Positions 1 to 9,524 of a stretch of 64,000 bases of DNA are shown piece after piece; positions within the stretch are counted from its first letter, which is position 1, and every line of letters begins with the position of its first letter. The position numbers and the translations under genes were made by a program. The stretch comes from JACKJK01 sp046159835. GTDB lineage: Bacteria > Pseudomonadota > Alphaproteobacteria > Rhizobiales > Tepidamorphaceae. Under the pieces are notes generated by a model. That model searched no databases, was not told the origin of the DNA, and worked only from the letters and a program-made list of their open reading frames with translations. The DNA lies in the NCBI RefSeq assembly GCF_046159835.1, contig NZ_JBJXCY010000001.1:1240001-1304000 (forward strand). Reading direction: 5' to 3'.

Positions 1-271
1 CGAGCAATTGCGCGCGGCGGCCCTGCATGTAGGCCTCGTCGGCAGGGTTGCCGTCGGCGTCTACCAGCCCCGCGAAATCCGTTCCGGACGTGCGCAGCGG
101 CGGAAGCTGGACGACGTCGTATGGCAGGTTCTCCAGTACCTTCACCGGCAATCCGCCGGTGACCAGCGTCAGCTCCAGCCCGCTGGCATGGATCGCGTCG
201 CACACGCGCCGCGCGCGGTATACATGGCCGATGCCGAGCAGGTGCTGCACGTAGAACAGGACGCGGGTCAC
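1..271 (-). CDS. Predicted glycosyltransferase, COG4671-like (partial, 3' end outside window)
   Basis: Only the first 90 codons are present. Translation from a GTG at 271 gives MTRVLFYVQHLLGIGHVYRA, followed by an alternating strand/helix pattern with LTLVTGGLPV, as in the N-terminal Rossmann half of GT-B glycosyltransferases. The GIGH motif matches the same place (GLGH) in the gene at 1540-2754, so both probably belong to the predicted glycosyltransferase family COG4671. The GTG overlaps the TGA of the upstream gene by 4 bp (268-271), which argues for translational coupling. Donor and acceptor cannot be deduced; the C-terminal nucleotide-sugar half is missing here only because the window ends. 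Confidence 0.8.
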   Translation of the reverse strand, partial: MTRVLFYVQHLLGIGHVYRARRVCDAIHASGLELTLVTGGLPVKVLENLPYDVVQLPPLRTSGTDFAGLVDADGNPADEAYMQGRRAQLL

Positions 272-1512
272 GCGCCGGCGTCCCTGCCGAGTGCGGCGTC
301 GAACAGGCCGATCAGTTCGGCGGCCGTCTTGTCGTGGTCGAAGCGGGCCCGCACGCGCTTTTCACCGGCTTCAGCGAGGCGCTCGCGATAGGCAGGGTCG
401 CGGGCGAGGCGTTCGAGCGCGGCGCGCAGGCAATCCACGTCCTCCGGCGGGCAGAGGATGCCGGTCTCGCCGTCCACGATGAGTTCGCCAACGCCGGAAA
501 TGTCGGTCGACAGGCAGGCCAGCCGCTGGGTCTGCGCTTCCATCAGCACATTGGGCAAGCCGTCGCGGTCACCGTCAGCCGCGATCCGGCAGGGCAAAGC
601 GAACACATCGGCTGCGCGGTAAGCCGCAAGCACCTCGTCCTGCGGCTTGGCGCCATGCCAAGAGATGTTTCCCGCGATGCCGAGCTGCTCGGCCTGCGCC
701 TTCAGTTCGTCGAGTTTCTCGCCACCGCCGATATGGTCCAGCGACCAAGCAATGTCGTTGGACAACGCCACGAGCGCGGACAGAAGCAGATCGAAGCCCT
801 TCTTTTCGACCGCGCGGCCCACGGCGAGGATCTTCAGCGCGTTGGCCTCCGCGCGTTGGCGTGTCGGAGGCGAGGGAAACCGCTCGAGGTCGATGCCGTG
901 ATAGCTGAGGTGGACGGATTCGGGCTTTGCGGCCAGCGATTGCAGGTGGGCATGGCCAGATGCCGTGCAGGTCACGGTCCAGCGCGCCTGCGCCAGCTTG
1001 TCCGACAGGTCCCAATCGTCCGAAGTCCAGATATCCTTGGCGTGCGCCGAGCAGGACCACGGAAGGCCGGAAACGAGGCTCGCGTACCGCGTCGCGCTGG
1101 CTGGCGTGTGAATGAAATGCGCGTGCAGCCAGTCGGCCTTCGGCGCGATCTCGGCTGCCATGACGCAGCCCTGGCCGAAGCGGCGCACACGGTTGCGCGT
1201 CGGGTCGCGCAACACGTCACGCAGGAATGCGCCGAACGCCCCCCAGAAGCGGGGCTTCACTAGGCCTGCCAGCACAGCCTTGAAGACCCGGCCCGGCTCG
1301 TCATGCAGGTATTCCGGCAGGTAGGTGACCGGCGCGGTGATCTGCTTATGGACCGGGTGGACGGCCTTGTCGGTCGGGCGGCGCAGCGACACGAGCTGCA
1401 GCGGGAAACCCGCCTCCTGCAGCGCGAGGATTTCCTGCGCGATGAAGGTTTCCGACAGGCGCGGATAGCCCTTCACGACGATGGCGAGCGTCTTGCGGCG
1501 ATCAGGTGCCAA
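268..1512 (-). CDS. Family GT4-like glycosyltransferase (WcaL-type)
   Basis: 414 residues. The start AIVVKGYPRLSETFIAQEI is typical of WcaL/exopolysaccharide GT4 enzymes, which add sugars to lipid-linked polysaccharide or glycolipid at the inner face of the cytoplasmic membrane. The C-terminal half has AVGRAVEKKGFDLLLSALV (donor-site strand) and DRDGLPNVLMEA with the E-x7-E style nucleotide-sugar motif, so the GT-B fold looks complete. The start is TTG at 1512, with an AGGA about 9 nt upstream. It lies 27 bp after the 1540-2754 gene and overlaps the next by 4 bp, so the three form one minus-strand operon. The actual sugar and polymer are unknown. Confidence 0.85.
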   Translation of the reverse strand: MAPDRRKTLAIVVKGYPRLSETFIAQEILALQEAGFPLQLVSLRRPTDKAVHPVHKQITAPVTYLPEYLHDEPGRVFKAVLAGLVKPRFWGAFGAFLRDVLRDPTRNRVRRFGQGCVMAAEIAPKADWLHAHFIHTPASATRYASLVSGLPWSCSAHAKDIWTSDDWDLSDKLAQARWTVTCTASGHAHLQSLAAKPESVHLSYHGIDLERFPSPPTRQRAEANALKILAVGRAVEKKGFDLLLSALVALSNDIAWSLDHIGGGEKLDELKAQAEQLGIAGNISWHGAKPQDEVLAAYRAADVFALPCRIAADGDRDGLPNVLMEAQTQRLACLSTDISGVGELIVDGETGILCPPEDVDCLRAALERLARDPAYRERLAEAGEKRVRARFDHDKTAAELIGLFDAALGRDAGA

Positions 1513-1539
1513 TTTGGATGTCCTGAGAGGTTGGTCGGG

Positions 1540-2754
1540 TCAGCTTGAAGCGCCGACAACGGTCAGGCTGCGCCGTGAGTGCCTGTCGAAATGCTGCTCC
1601 ACGAAGTCGCAGATGGCGTCGAGGCCGTCGAGTTCAAGCGGATGCTCGGCCTGCGACGGGCGGTTGCGCTGCGGCAGGCGGCGCAGGGCCTCGGCCAAGC
1701 GCTGCGGATCGGAGGATTCTTCGGGCAGCAGCATGTCGACGATGCCAAGATCGGCGGCGCGCCGGGCGCGAATTTCCTGTTCGCGGCGCGGCTTCGTGCG
1801 CGGCACGATGAGGGCCGGCCGGTCATAGGACAGGATCTCGCAGAACGTGTTGTAGCCGCACATGCTGACGATGCCCTTGGCATTGGCGACCAGTGTTTCG
1901 GCGCGGTTGTCGAAGTCGATGATCGTCACGCCGTCGAGGCTTTCAGCGCGGGAATAGAGCGCTTCCTTGTCCACCGCCTTCATGAAGGGGCCAAGCAGCA
2001 GCAGGAGAGGGTGGTCGAACGGACCGTGGGCTTCCAGCGCGCTGAGAACGTCATTCATCAGCGGCGCACCGTCACCACCGCCACCTGCGGTCACAAGGAT
2101 ATAGTTCTTCGGCACGTTCTGCGGGTGGTGCGTCGGCGCGGACTTGCCCGTACGGTCGAGATACCCGGTGTAGCTGATGCGCTGGGTCAGGGCCTCTGGC
2201 ACGTCGAGGCCGGTCAGCGGGTTCCAGAAATCACGCGGCCCGTAGACCCAGACATGGTCATAGGTCTCGGTGACCTTGCGCACCATGTCGGCGCGCTCCC
2301 ATTCCTCGCGGAGTTCCTCGGGGCCGTCCATCACCTCGCGCAGGCCGGCGATCAGCATGGTGCCGCGTTCGCCGAGCAGTTCGAGCGTCGATTCAAGCTC
2401 GCCGCGCAGGCCCATCGGCTCCTTGTCCACGATCATGATGTCGGGATCGAAAGCGGCAGCCGTGTGATGAATGACCGCGCGGCGCATTTCCAGCGTGTCC
2501 GCGAGGTCGATGTGCTGGTCGAGAGAGGTGTAGTCGCCGTTGTGGAGCTTGATGACGCTCGGCACCTTCACGAAGTCCACGCGGGCGCGGAAATCGAAGG
2601 CACCGGCAATCGGCGAGCCGGAAATGATGAGCACCATGATGCCGCTGAAACGCTCCACCAGCGCATGTGCGATGGAGCGGCAGCGCCGCAGGTGGCCGAG
2701 CCCGAACGTGTCGTGGCTGTACATCAGAACGCGGGCGTGACCTCTGCGTGTCAT
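1540..2754 (-). CDS. Predicted glycosyltransferase, COG4671-like (full length)
   Basis: 404 residues. The N-terminus reads VLMYSHDTFGLGHLRRCRSI, a GT-B type nucleotide-binding loop resembling MurG/UDP-glucuronosyltransferase folds. The centre has ILVTAGGGGDGAPLMNDVLS, and the C-terminal half has GYNTFCEILSYDRPALIVPR, which corresponds to the MurG-like donor-binding region. It probably transfers a sugar in surface polysaccharide or glycolipid synthesis. It is the first gene of the cluster; ATG 2754 is preceded by AAGGA at 7 nt. The window-edge gene at 1-271 looks like a paralog, so this locus encodes two related transferases flanking a GT4 enzyme. Family assignment is by motif recall only. Confidence 0.78.
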   Translation of the reverse strand: MTRRGHARVLMYSHDTFGLGHLRRCRSIAHALVERFSGIMVLIISGSPIAGAFDFRARVDFVKVPSVIKLHNGDYTSLDQHIDLADTLEMRRAVIHHTAAAFDPDIMIVDKEPMGLRGELESTLELLGERGTMLIAGLREVMDGPEELREEWERADMVRKVTETYDHVWVYGPRDFWNPLTGLDVPEALTQRISYTGYLDRTGKSAPTHHPQNVPKNYILVTAGGGGDGAPLMNDVLSALEAHGPFDHPLLLLLGPFMKAVDKEALYSRAESLDGVTIIDFDNRAETLVANAKGIVSMCGYNTFCEILSYDRPALIVPRTKPRREQEIRARRAADLGIVDMLLPEESSDPQRLAEALRRLPQRNRPSQAEHPLELDGLDAICDFVEQHFDRHSRRSLTVVGASS

Positions 2755-2950
2755 GACATGTCCTTCTCGCTTCGGTCACGACGCGCGATTTGCGCGTTGC
2801 GCGGACATCGCCTTGTCCTCGCAAGGCCGGTCACGCACGATTTTGCAGCACGATGAAAAACCTAGCACGTCACCGGCTGCCTGTCGCTGATGCGAAATGA
2901 GACTATCAGACAACCCGCGCCTCTTCGCATACGTTATTTTCGTCCGCCAG

Positions 2951-4132
2951 CTATTTGTACGGGTCCGCCGCATCGCGCAATCCATCGCCCAGGAAATTGT
3001 AGGCGAGGATGACGAGGATCACCGGCACCACCGGCAGGATGAGCCATGGATAGAGCGCGACCACGTTGATGTTCTGCGCTTCCGTCAGCAGCACGCCCCA
3101 GGACGTGATGGGCGGGCGCAGGCCAAGACCGAGGAACGACAACGCCGTCTCGCCGAGGATCATGGTCGGGATCGAGATCGTCGCGGTTGCAATCAGGTGG
3201 CTGATGAAGCCCGGCACAAGGTGGCGCGAGATGATGCGCTTGGGGCTTGCGCCCATGAGCTGTGCGGCCAGCACGTAGTCTTCCTCGCGCAGTGCCAGCA
3301 GTTTCGAACGCACCGCGCGTGCAAGCCCCGTCCAGTCCAGCAGGCCGAGGATCACGGTAATCGCGAAATAAACGACCAGCGGATTCCACGTCACAGGCAT
3401 GATGGCCGCTAGCGCCAGCCACAGCGGGATGGAGGGGATCGACTGGATCACCTCGATGATGCGCTGGACCACCATGTCCACCCAGCCGCCGTAATAGCCG
3501 GCAAGCCCGCCGATGACGATGCCGAGCGTGAAGCTGATGGCAACGCCGAGCAGGCCGATGGAAAGCGAGATGCGCGCGCCGTAGATGATGCGCGAAAGCA
3601 TGTCGCGCCCGAGCCTGTCAGTACCCAGCAGGAAGGCGGTTTCGCCCTCAGGTGCGCAAAAAAGGTGCGTGTCCATGGGAATGAAGCCCCACATCTCGTA
3701 AGGCTCCGCCTCGCAGAAGAAACGCAGCTGTAGCGGGCGGTCTTCGAGCAGCGTGTATTCGCGCTTCAGGTTGACCATGTTGAGTTCATAGGACGTGTCG
3801 TAGACGAACGGCCCGATGAACGATCCGTCATGGAACAGGTGCACACCTTGCGGCGGATGGTAGATGCGCTTGATGTGGCGCGAGTCGAGATTGTAGGGCG
3901 CGAGAAATTCTGCGAACACCGCAATCAGATACATCGCCACCAGAAACCACCCGCACCACACGGCGATGCGGTGGCGCTTGAACTTCCACCACATCAGTTT
4001 CCACTGCGAGGCGAGGTAGATCCGCTCCTGCGCGGGCGTCAGCTGCTCGATTGTGCGTGCGTCAAACGGGGCATCGTTGACGTAGTGCGGCAGGTCGCGG
4101 TCGCCGGGCGGGGTGAGCTGTCCGGTCGTCAT
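2951..4132 (-). CDS. Peptide-type ABC transporter permease (DppC/OppC family)
   Basis: 393 residues, inner-membrane permease of a family 5 peptide importer. An N-terminal cytoplasmic stretch precedes a first membrane span (about residues 58-78), then a long periplasmic insert of about 90 residues, then five further spans. The motif LLGTDRLGRDMLSRIIYG is the DppC hallmark, and YVLAAQLMGASPKRIISRHL is the EAA loop that docks on the ATPase. The insert makes it longer than classic DppC (about 300). It overlaps the DppB-type gene by 4 bp (4129-4132) and is last in the operon. The substrate is unknown; oligopeptide import is the family default. Confidence 0.92.
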   Translation of the reverse strand: MTTGQLTPPGDRDLPHYVNDAPFDARTIEQLTPAQERIYLASQWKLMWWKFKRHRIAVWCGWFLVAMYLIAVFAEFLAPYNLDSRHIKRIYHPPQGVHLFHDGSFIGPFVYDTSYELNMVNLKREYTLLEDRPLQLRFFCEAEPYEMWGFIPMDTHLFCAPEGETAFLLGTDRLGRDMLSRIIYGARISLSIGLLGVAISFTLGIVIGGLAGYYGGWVDMVVQRIIEVIQSIPSIPLWLALAAIMPVTWNPLVVYFAITVILGLLDWTGLARAVRSKLLALREEDYVLAAQLMGASPKRIISRHLVPGFISHLIATATISIPTMILGETALSFLGLGLRPPITSWGVLLTEAQNINVVALYPWLILPVVPVILVILAYNFLGDGLRDAADPYK

Positions 4133-5127
4133 TTCGTGCTGCCTCCCGCAAGACGGATACGCGGGTCGAGAATTGCCAGCGCGATATCGGATATCAGCAC
4201 GCCGATCACGGTCAGCAGTGCCAGGAACATCAGGAACGAGCCGGCCAGATACATGTCCTGGCTCTGCAGGGCGTTGATGAGCAGCGGCCCGGTTGTCTCG
4301 AGCGACAGGACGATGGCGACGATCTCGGCGCCCGAGATGATCGCCGGCAGGATCGAGCCGATGTCGGAGATGAAGAAGTTAAGTGCCATGCGCAGCGGGT
4401 ACTTCATCAGCGCCTTGAACGGGTGAAGCCCCTTGGCGCGCGCGGTCGTGACGTATTGCTTCTGGAGTTCATCCAGGAGGTTGGCGCGCAGCCTGCGTAT
4501 CATGCCCGCGGTGCCCGCCGTCCCGATGACGATGACCGGGATGATGAGGTGCTCGCCGATCGAGCGCGCTTTCGCCCAGCTCATCGGTTCATCGAGATAC
4601 TCCGGCGCCATCAGGTGGCCGATGGACGTGCCGAACCACAGGTTGGCGAAATACATCATCAGCAGCGCGAGCAGGAAGTTGGGCGTCGCAAGCCCCAGCA
4701 GGCCGACGAATGTCAGCCCGTAGTCGCCCCAGCTATACTGATGGGTTGCCGAGTATATGCCGATGGGGAAGGCGACGATCCACGTGAAGATGATGGTCAC
4801 GAAGGAGACCAGTATCGTCAGGTACAGCCTGTCGCCGACCACATCCTTGACCGGGAGTTCATAGGCGAAGGAATAGCCGAAATCGCCCACGAACCAGCCG
4901 CCGAGCCACTGGAAGTACCGCTCGATGGGCGGCTTGTCGAACCCGTATTCCTCGCGCAGGAAGTTCAGCCGTTCCTCGTCGACCTTCTCGCCCTGGGCCT
5001 GCAGTTCCGCCACGTAGGTTTCGAAATAGTCGCCGGGCGGCAGTTCGATGATCGTGAAGATCAACGCGCTCGTGATGAGCAGCGTCGGGATCATGATCAG
5101 GATGCGTCGGAATATGTAGGCCAGCAT
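4129..5127 (-). CDS. Peptide-type ABC transporter permease (DppB/OppB family)
   Basis: 332 residues. It begins MLAYIFRRILIMIPTLLITS, the usual first membrane helix of DppB-type permeases, and has the EAA loop YVTTARAKGLHPFKALMKYP that contacts the nucleotide-binding domains. Six hydrophobic segments can be seen, with a periplasmic region between the first two. It forms the transmembrane heterodimer with the permease encoded next (4-bp overlap). The start lies 13 bp after the binding-protein stop. The length is within the normal range for the family. Specificity is set by the binding protein and is not readable here. Confidence 0.93.
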   Translation of the reverse strand: MLAYIFRRILIMIPTLLITSALIFTIIELPPGDYFETYVAELQAQGEKVDEERLNFLREEYGFDKPPIERYFQWLGGWFVGDFGYSFAYELPVKDVVGDRLYLTILVSFVTIIFTWIVAFPIGIYSATHQYSWGDYGLTFVGLLGLATPNFLLALLMMYFANLWFGTSIGHLMAPEYLDEPMSWAKARSIGEHLIIPVIVIGTAGTAGMIRRLRANLLDELQKQYVTTARAKGLHPFKALMKYPLRMALNFFISDIGSILPAIISGAEIVAIVLSLETTGPLLINALQSQDMYLAGSFLMFLALLTVIGVLISDIALAILDPRIRLAGGSTK

Positions 5128-5140
5128 GGGTCAGGCAGTC

Positions 5141-7099
5141 TCAGGACGGGTTGGACGGGTTCGAATCCAGCCAGAAGGTATCCGGCTGGTAGACCCCGAA
5201 ATACGAGCCCGGATCGTAGGTATACAGACCCTTGTCCGGCACGTTGTGCATGCGGTTGGAGACGACGATCGGCTGGAACGTGCCATTGACGATACCGATC
5301 GAGTAGACCTGTTCGGCGTGGATCGAGAGGATCTCGTGCCACACGGTCCGGCGCTCGGCATCGCTGGAGGCCTGCAGCCACTCGTCATACAGTTCCACGA
5401 GACGCTTGGCCTCGGGCAGTTCCGGCTCGGTGCCGCTTTCCCCCTGCGATTCCTTGTAAAGCCCCCATGCCGGCCATTGCAGCTGCTGCTGCGTGGTGGG
5501 CGCAAACTCGCTGGGGCTGAAATCGGCTGTCGGCAGGGCGTTGTCGTATCCGGGCCACACGGAAATCATCGTCTGGCCGGCGAAGACACGGCGGCGGAAG
5601 ATGTCACGCTGCGAGGAGCGGGGATAGAGCTTGATGCCGGCAGCCATCCACGTGTCGTGGATCAGCTGCAGGACGTCGGCTTCCTCGGTGCTTTCACCGG
5701 CGGACGCCACGATGATCTCGGCGCGCTGGCCATCCGGCAACAAGCGAACACCGTCCCAGTCGCGCTTGTCCAGGCCCATTTCGTCGAGCAGGGCATTGGC
5801 CTCGTCGAGGTCGAATTCGGTATAGGCCTTCGCGTATTCCGGCCGGTAGAGCTTGCTTTCCTCCAGCACGGTGTTGGCGCTGACGCGGGCGAGGCCGTAA
5901 TAGATCGCCTCGTTGATCTCGTCGCGGTTGATGGCGAGAGACAGCGCACGGCGGAAGCGCACGTCACGGAAGACGTCGCGCCAGGCCGGGTCTTCGTAGT
6001 TCAGGTTGGGATAGAGCGCGATCTTTGCGCCGTTGCCGGTCGCCCATAGCTTCACCGAGTAGCTCTGCTGCTCTTCCGAGGCCTTCAGGAACGTGTAGTC
6101 GTCAAACCGGATGTAGCGCGCCTGCAGGTCGGTTTCGCCGGTGCCGGTCTTGGCCGGGATCAGGCTGGAGGAGCCCATGGAAATCGCAACGCTGTCCATG
6201 TAGGGCAACTGACGGCCGTGCTGGTCGACCCGGTGGAAGTAGGGATTGCGCTCGAAGACGAAGCGCTCTGCCGGCGGCTCGGTGGAATTGTACCAGGGCA
6301 TCAGCGTCGGCAGTGCCGGGTTTTCCGGGCGGTAGCTGCGGGCCATGCGCCGATGCAGCGAGTCCCAGTCCTTGACGCTTTCCGCCTCGATCATCTCGGC
6401 GAGCTTCTCGGGCGTCTGGTAGCGCTCGTGGAATAGCTTGAGGTAATGCGCCGGCATATAGATCTCGAGCGGGCGCGGTCCTGCGAGTGCTGCCATGAAG
6501 ACCGGGTTCGGCTTCTCCCACGTATAGCGAACCGTGGTTTCGTCGACGACCTCGAAGGTCGGATCGTTTCCGTTGGGACGCATTTCCGGCGGGAAGCCGC
6601 CCGACGAGAGGTCCTCGTTCAGCGCGACATCCTCATACCAGTAGCGAAAATCCTCGGCGGTGAACGGATGCCCGTCAGACCACTTGTGCCCCTCGCGCAG
6701 ATGGAAGGTGAAGACCCGGTCTTCCTCGATCTCGACGGCTTCGAGAATGTCAGGCTCCAGTTCGAATTCCGGTGTGAAGCCGACCAGCCGCGCATAGCTG
6801 AAGATCGTCATCATCCGGATGTCTTTCTGATCCTTCATCAGCATCCGCCAGATGCCGCCATAGGTGCCGGGCTGGCGATCGCCGGAGAGGTCGACAACCA
6901 TCGGGTTGGCGGGCAGGCGCTCGGCCAGCGGCGGCAGTTCGCCTTTCTCGACCCTCTCGGTGAGCAAGGGGGCTTCCTTGATCGACAGGTCCTGCGACAG
7001 GGCAGGCGACGTAAGCGAGGCAGCGAGTGTCAGTGCCGCGCAGATGCCGGGCAGACGCTTGCCGGACAGACGGTAAATCTTCGAGAAAGCAGACATCAC
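5141..7099 (-). CDS. ABC transporter substrate-binding protein, family 5
   Basis: 652 residues with a signal peptide (basic start, hydrophobic core LPGICAALTLAASL, cleavage near PALSQ-DL). It is a periplasmic receptor of the SBP_bac_5 family: the segment VFTFHLREGHKWSDGHPFTA is the classic family signature (about residues 125-145), and ALSLAINRDEINEAIYYG lies in the second lobe. It is longer than DppA (about 535), like a subgroup paired with insert-bearing permeases and fused ATPases. ATG 7099 overlaps the ATPase stop by 4 bp. The family takes up peptides, nickel, opines or sugars; the ligand here cannot be read from sequence. Confidence 0.92.
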   Translation of the reverse strand: MMSAFSKIYRLSGKRLPGICAALTLAASLTSPALSQDLSIKEAPLLTERVEKGELPPLAERLPANPMVVDLSGDRQPGTYGGIWRMLMKDQKDIRMMTIFSYARLVGFTPEFELEPDILEAVEIEEDRVFTFHLREGHKWSDGHPFTAEDFRYWYEDVALNEDLSSGGFPPEMRPNGNDPTFEVVDETTVRYTWEKPNPVFMAALAGPRPLEIYMPAHYLKLFHERYQTPEKLAEMIEAESVKDWDSLHRRMARSYRPENPALPTLMPWYNSTEPPAERFVFERNPYFHRVDQHGRQLPYMDSVAISMGSSSLIPAKTGTGETDLQARYIRFDDYTFLKASEEQQSYSVKLWATGNGAKIALYPNLNYEDPAWRDVFRDVRFRRALSLAINRDEINEAIYYGLARVSANTVLEESKLYRPEYAKAYTEFDLDEANALLDEMGLDKRDWDGVRLLPDGQRAEIIVASAGESTEEADVLQLIHDTWMAAGIKLYPRSSQRDIFRRRVFAGQTMISVWPGYDNALPTADFSPSEFAPTTQQQLQWPAWGLYKESQGESGTEPELPEAKRLVELYDEWLQASSDAERRTVWHEILSIHAEQVYSIGIVNGTFQPIVVSNRMHNVPDKGLYTYDPGSYFGVYQPDTFWLDSNPSNPS

Positions 7100-9075
7100 A
7101 CCACCTCCGAGGGTTGCGTGCCGCTCTTCACGAGCACGCTGTGACCGGGTTCCACTTCAACAAAAGCCATCATTTCACCTTCGCCTGTCTCCATGTTGCC
7201 CGGCCGGAACTTGGCGTCCCAGTTGGCCGGGTCGGAGCCGGGGCGGGTGCGCATCGTCTCGAAGTCCAGCTGCCGGTCAAGGTCCGGATAGGGCACGGCA
7301 TCCAGCAGCGCGCGCGTGTAGGGGTGGCGCGGGTTGCGGAACAGGGTCGAACGCTGAGCGATCTCCACCAGCCGGCCCTTCCACATGACGGCGATGCGAT
7401 CCGCCATGTAGTCGATGACCGCAAGATTGTGCGAAATGAACAGATAAGTTAGATCAAGATCGGCCTGCAAATCCTTCAGAAGATTGAGGATTTGTGCCTG
7501 CACGCTGACGTCGAGGGCCGACACCGGCTCATCACAGATGATCAGGCTCGGGTTGAGTGCAAGTGCGCGCGCAATGCCGATGCGCTGGCGCTGGCCGCCG
7601 GAGAAGGAATGCGGGTAGCGGCTCAGGTATCTTGGGTCGAGGCCAACCTGCTGCATCAGTTGCGTGATTCGTTCCAGCTGCTGCGAGCGGTTGCCGATAC
7701 CGTGGATTACCAGCGGCTCGCGCAGGATCTCAAGCACCGTCATGCGCGGATTGAGGGAGCCGAACGGGTCTTGGAAGATCATCTGGATCTTGGACCGCGT
7801 CTCCTTCAGGTCGCTGCCATCGAGCGCGGTCAGCTCGACGTTCGTGCCGGGCTCGGGGCGGAAGATCACCTTGCCGGAGTCAGGCGTCAGCGCACGGGTG
7901 ATGATCTTGCTGACCGTGGTCTTGCCGCAGCCGGACTCGCCAACCAGCCCAAGGCATTCGCCGCGCCCCACCTTGAAGCTGACATTGTCAACGGCGCGCG
8001 TCGATTCCGTCTGCCCGGAGGAGAAGAAGCTGCCCTTCTTGATCTGGAAGGACTTGATGATGCTGGCGACTTCGAGAATCGCATCCGCTTCCGGGTCGGG
8101 CTTGGTTTTCGGCGTCCGGTCCTGCTCCGCTTCGGGCTTCTTGCGGGTGGCCGCACCGGCGGCTGACCGCAGCGAGACGAGCCGCTCGCCGGGCTGCATG
8201 TCGAAATGGGGGACGGCGGCCAGCAGGGCCTTGAGATAGGGGTGCTGCGGGTTGGTGAAGATGTCTTCCACCGGCCCGGCTTCCATGATCTCGCCGTGAT
8301 AGATGACGACGACCTCGTCCGCGACGTTCGCAACCACGCCCAGATCGTGCGTGATCAGCAACATCGCCATGCCGAGTTCGGCCTGCAGGTCCTTGAGCAG
8401 CGCCAGAACCTGCGCCTGCACCGTCACGTCGAGTGCGGTCGAGGGTTCATCGGCAATCAGCAGCGCCGGGTTGCAGATCAGCGCCATGGCGATCATCGCG
8501 CGCTGGCGTAGGCCGCCCGACAATTCGAACGCATACATGTCGTAGGCGCGGTGCGGGTCCGGGAAACCGACCCGGCCGAGCATCTTCTCGGTTTCCTCGC
8601 GCGCCTTCGCGCCGCGCGCCTTGGTGTGCAGCGTCAGCGCTTCCTCGATCTGGTTGCCGATCGTGTGGACCGGGGAGAGCGAAGTCATCGGTTCCTGGAA
8701 GATGATCGAGATTCGCCCGCCGCGTATCCGCCGCATGGATTCGCTGAACTGGGGCAGGGTGGCGATATCCACCACCTGGCCGCCCTTTGCAGGGTCGGCG
8801 AAATTGATCGAGCCGCCCGTGACCGCGCCGTTGCGCGGGAGGATGCCCATGATCGCCTGCGAGATGACGGACTTGCCGGAGCCGGATTCGCCAACGAGCG
8901 CGACGACGGTGCCGGGCCGAATGCGGAAGCTTGCGCCCTTGACGACCTCAAGCGGTTCGCCCTGAAGGTCGAACGACACGCGCAGGTTCTCGACCGTCAG
9001 CAGGTTGCCTGTGGTGTTCGCGGCAGAATGCGCGGCTTTGCCGGCCGCGGGCGCGGGCTTCACGTCAGTGTTCAA
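7096..9075 (-). CDS. Peptide-type ABC transporter, fused double ATP-binding protein (DppD-DppF/YejF-like)
   Basis: 659 residues from TTG 9075. Two complete ABC ATPase modules are joined in one chain. Module 1 has Walker A GESGSGKS, signature [15 protein letters not shown] (Leu where Gln is usual) and Walker [14 protein letters not shown]. Module 2 has [23 protein letters not shown] and [13 protein letters not shown]. Both end in the oligopeptide-transporter C-terminal extension ([30 protein letters not shown]). The reading frame stays open to a GTG at 9228, but the extra 51 codons look non-coding and lack a ribosome site, whereas GGAAG sits 8 nt before the TTG. First gene of the importer operon; it powers the two permeases. 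Confidence 0.92.
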   Translation of the reverse strand: MNTDVKPAPAAGKAAHSAANTTGNLLTVENLRVSFDLQGEPLEVVKGASFRIRPGTVVALVGESGSGKSVISQAIMGILPRNGAVTGGSINFADPAKGGQVVDIATLPQFSESMRRIRGGRISIIFQEPMTSLSPVHTIGNQIEEALTLHTKARGAKAREETEKMLGRVGFPDPHRAYDMYAFELSGGLRQRAMIAMALICNPALLIADEPSTALDVTVQAQVLALLKDLQAELGMAMLLITHDLGVVANVADEVVVIYHGEIMEAGPVEDIFTNPQHPYLKALLAAVPHFDMQPGERLVSLRSAAGAATRKKPEAEQDRTPKTKPDPEADAILEVASIIKSFQIKKGSFFSSGQTESTRAVDNVSFKVGRGECLGLVGESGCGKTTVSKIITRALTPDSGKVIFRPEPGTNVELTALDGSDLKETRSKIQMIFQDPFGSLNPRMTVLEILREPLVIHGIGNRSQQLERITQLMQQVGLDPRYLSRYPHSFSGGQRQRIGIARALALNPSLIICDEPVSALDVSVQAQILNLLKDLQADLDLTYLFISHNLAVIDYMADRIAVMWKGRLVEIAQRSTLFRNPRHPYTRALLDAVPYPDLDRQLDFETMRTRPGSDPANWDAKFRPGNMETGEGEMMAFVEVEPGHSVLVKSGTQPSEVV

Positions 9076-9288
9076 GGTGATGGCTTCCGGTCTGTTGTCG
9101 TCAGGCTCTTCTCGGCGGATTGGGCATCGCGATGGAGACGCCGCCGGACTGACCGGCGTTCGCGTATCCGTCTTGGCCGTACGGTCGGGAAGGCAAACAA
9201 GACAAAACCGGTCCCCCAACCGCTGCACTGTCTAGTTAACGTAGGAGGATGTGACAGCGAAGCGCACGCAATGGCAACCCCCTTGCCC

Positions 9289-9524
9289 GATTCCTCAACG
9301 GCTGTGAGTCGGACGCGGTATTTGAGCCACACCGTTTGGCCGCCGGTGGCTGTTCGGATCAGCCCGAAATTGCCGTATATATATATAATGAGTGTCGGCA
9401 CTCTCGTGCGCATTTGAAATGAGTGTCTCGGCAAGGCACGTGAGCGGCCGGGCGACTCGCTGGGTCCAGGTGAATGGAATCGACCAACCGATTCCGTGTC
9501 GCGAGTCGGGGTTTTGGGCGAGTC
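9289..9524. promoter_or_regulatory. Cluster of seven GANTC (CcrM-type methylation) sites
   Basis: GANTC occurs at 9289, 9306, 9454, 9477, 9490, 9503 and 9520. Three successive sites (9477, 9490, 9503) are exactly 13 bp apart. With about 63% GC, chance predicts roughly 0.8 sites in 236 bp. GANTC is the target of the cell-cycle methyltransferase CcrM in alphaproteobacteria, and its methylation state controls some promoters there. That this cluster is methylated or regulatory is inference. Confidence 0.5.

Noticed and set aside
2840..2950. Inverted repeat ATGCGAA / TTCGCAT after the glycosyltransferase start and beyond the permease stop
   Set aside because: The loop is about 28 nt, and no T-run follows on the minus strand, so it is not a convincing terminator.
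9376..9387. (TA)6 repeat as a phase-variable switch or an extended -10 element
   Set aside because: Six units is short and no -35 hexamer is at proper distance on either strand; recorded only as part of the intergenic region.
9271..9417. 48-codon frame in the porin upstream region, MATPLPDSSTAVSRTRYL...
   Set aside because: The only GGAGG (9244-9248) is 22 nt away, the frame runs across the (TA)6 repeat, and the composition is not protein-like.
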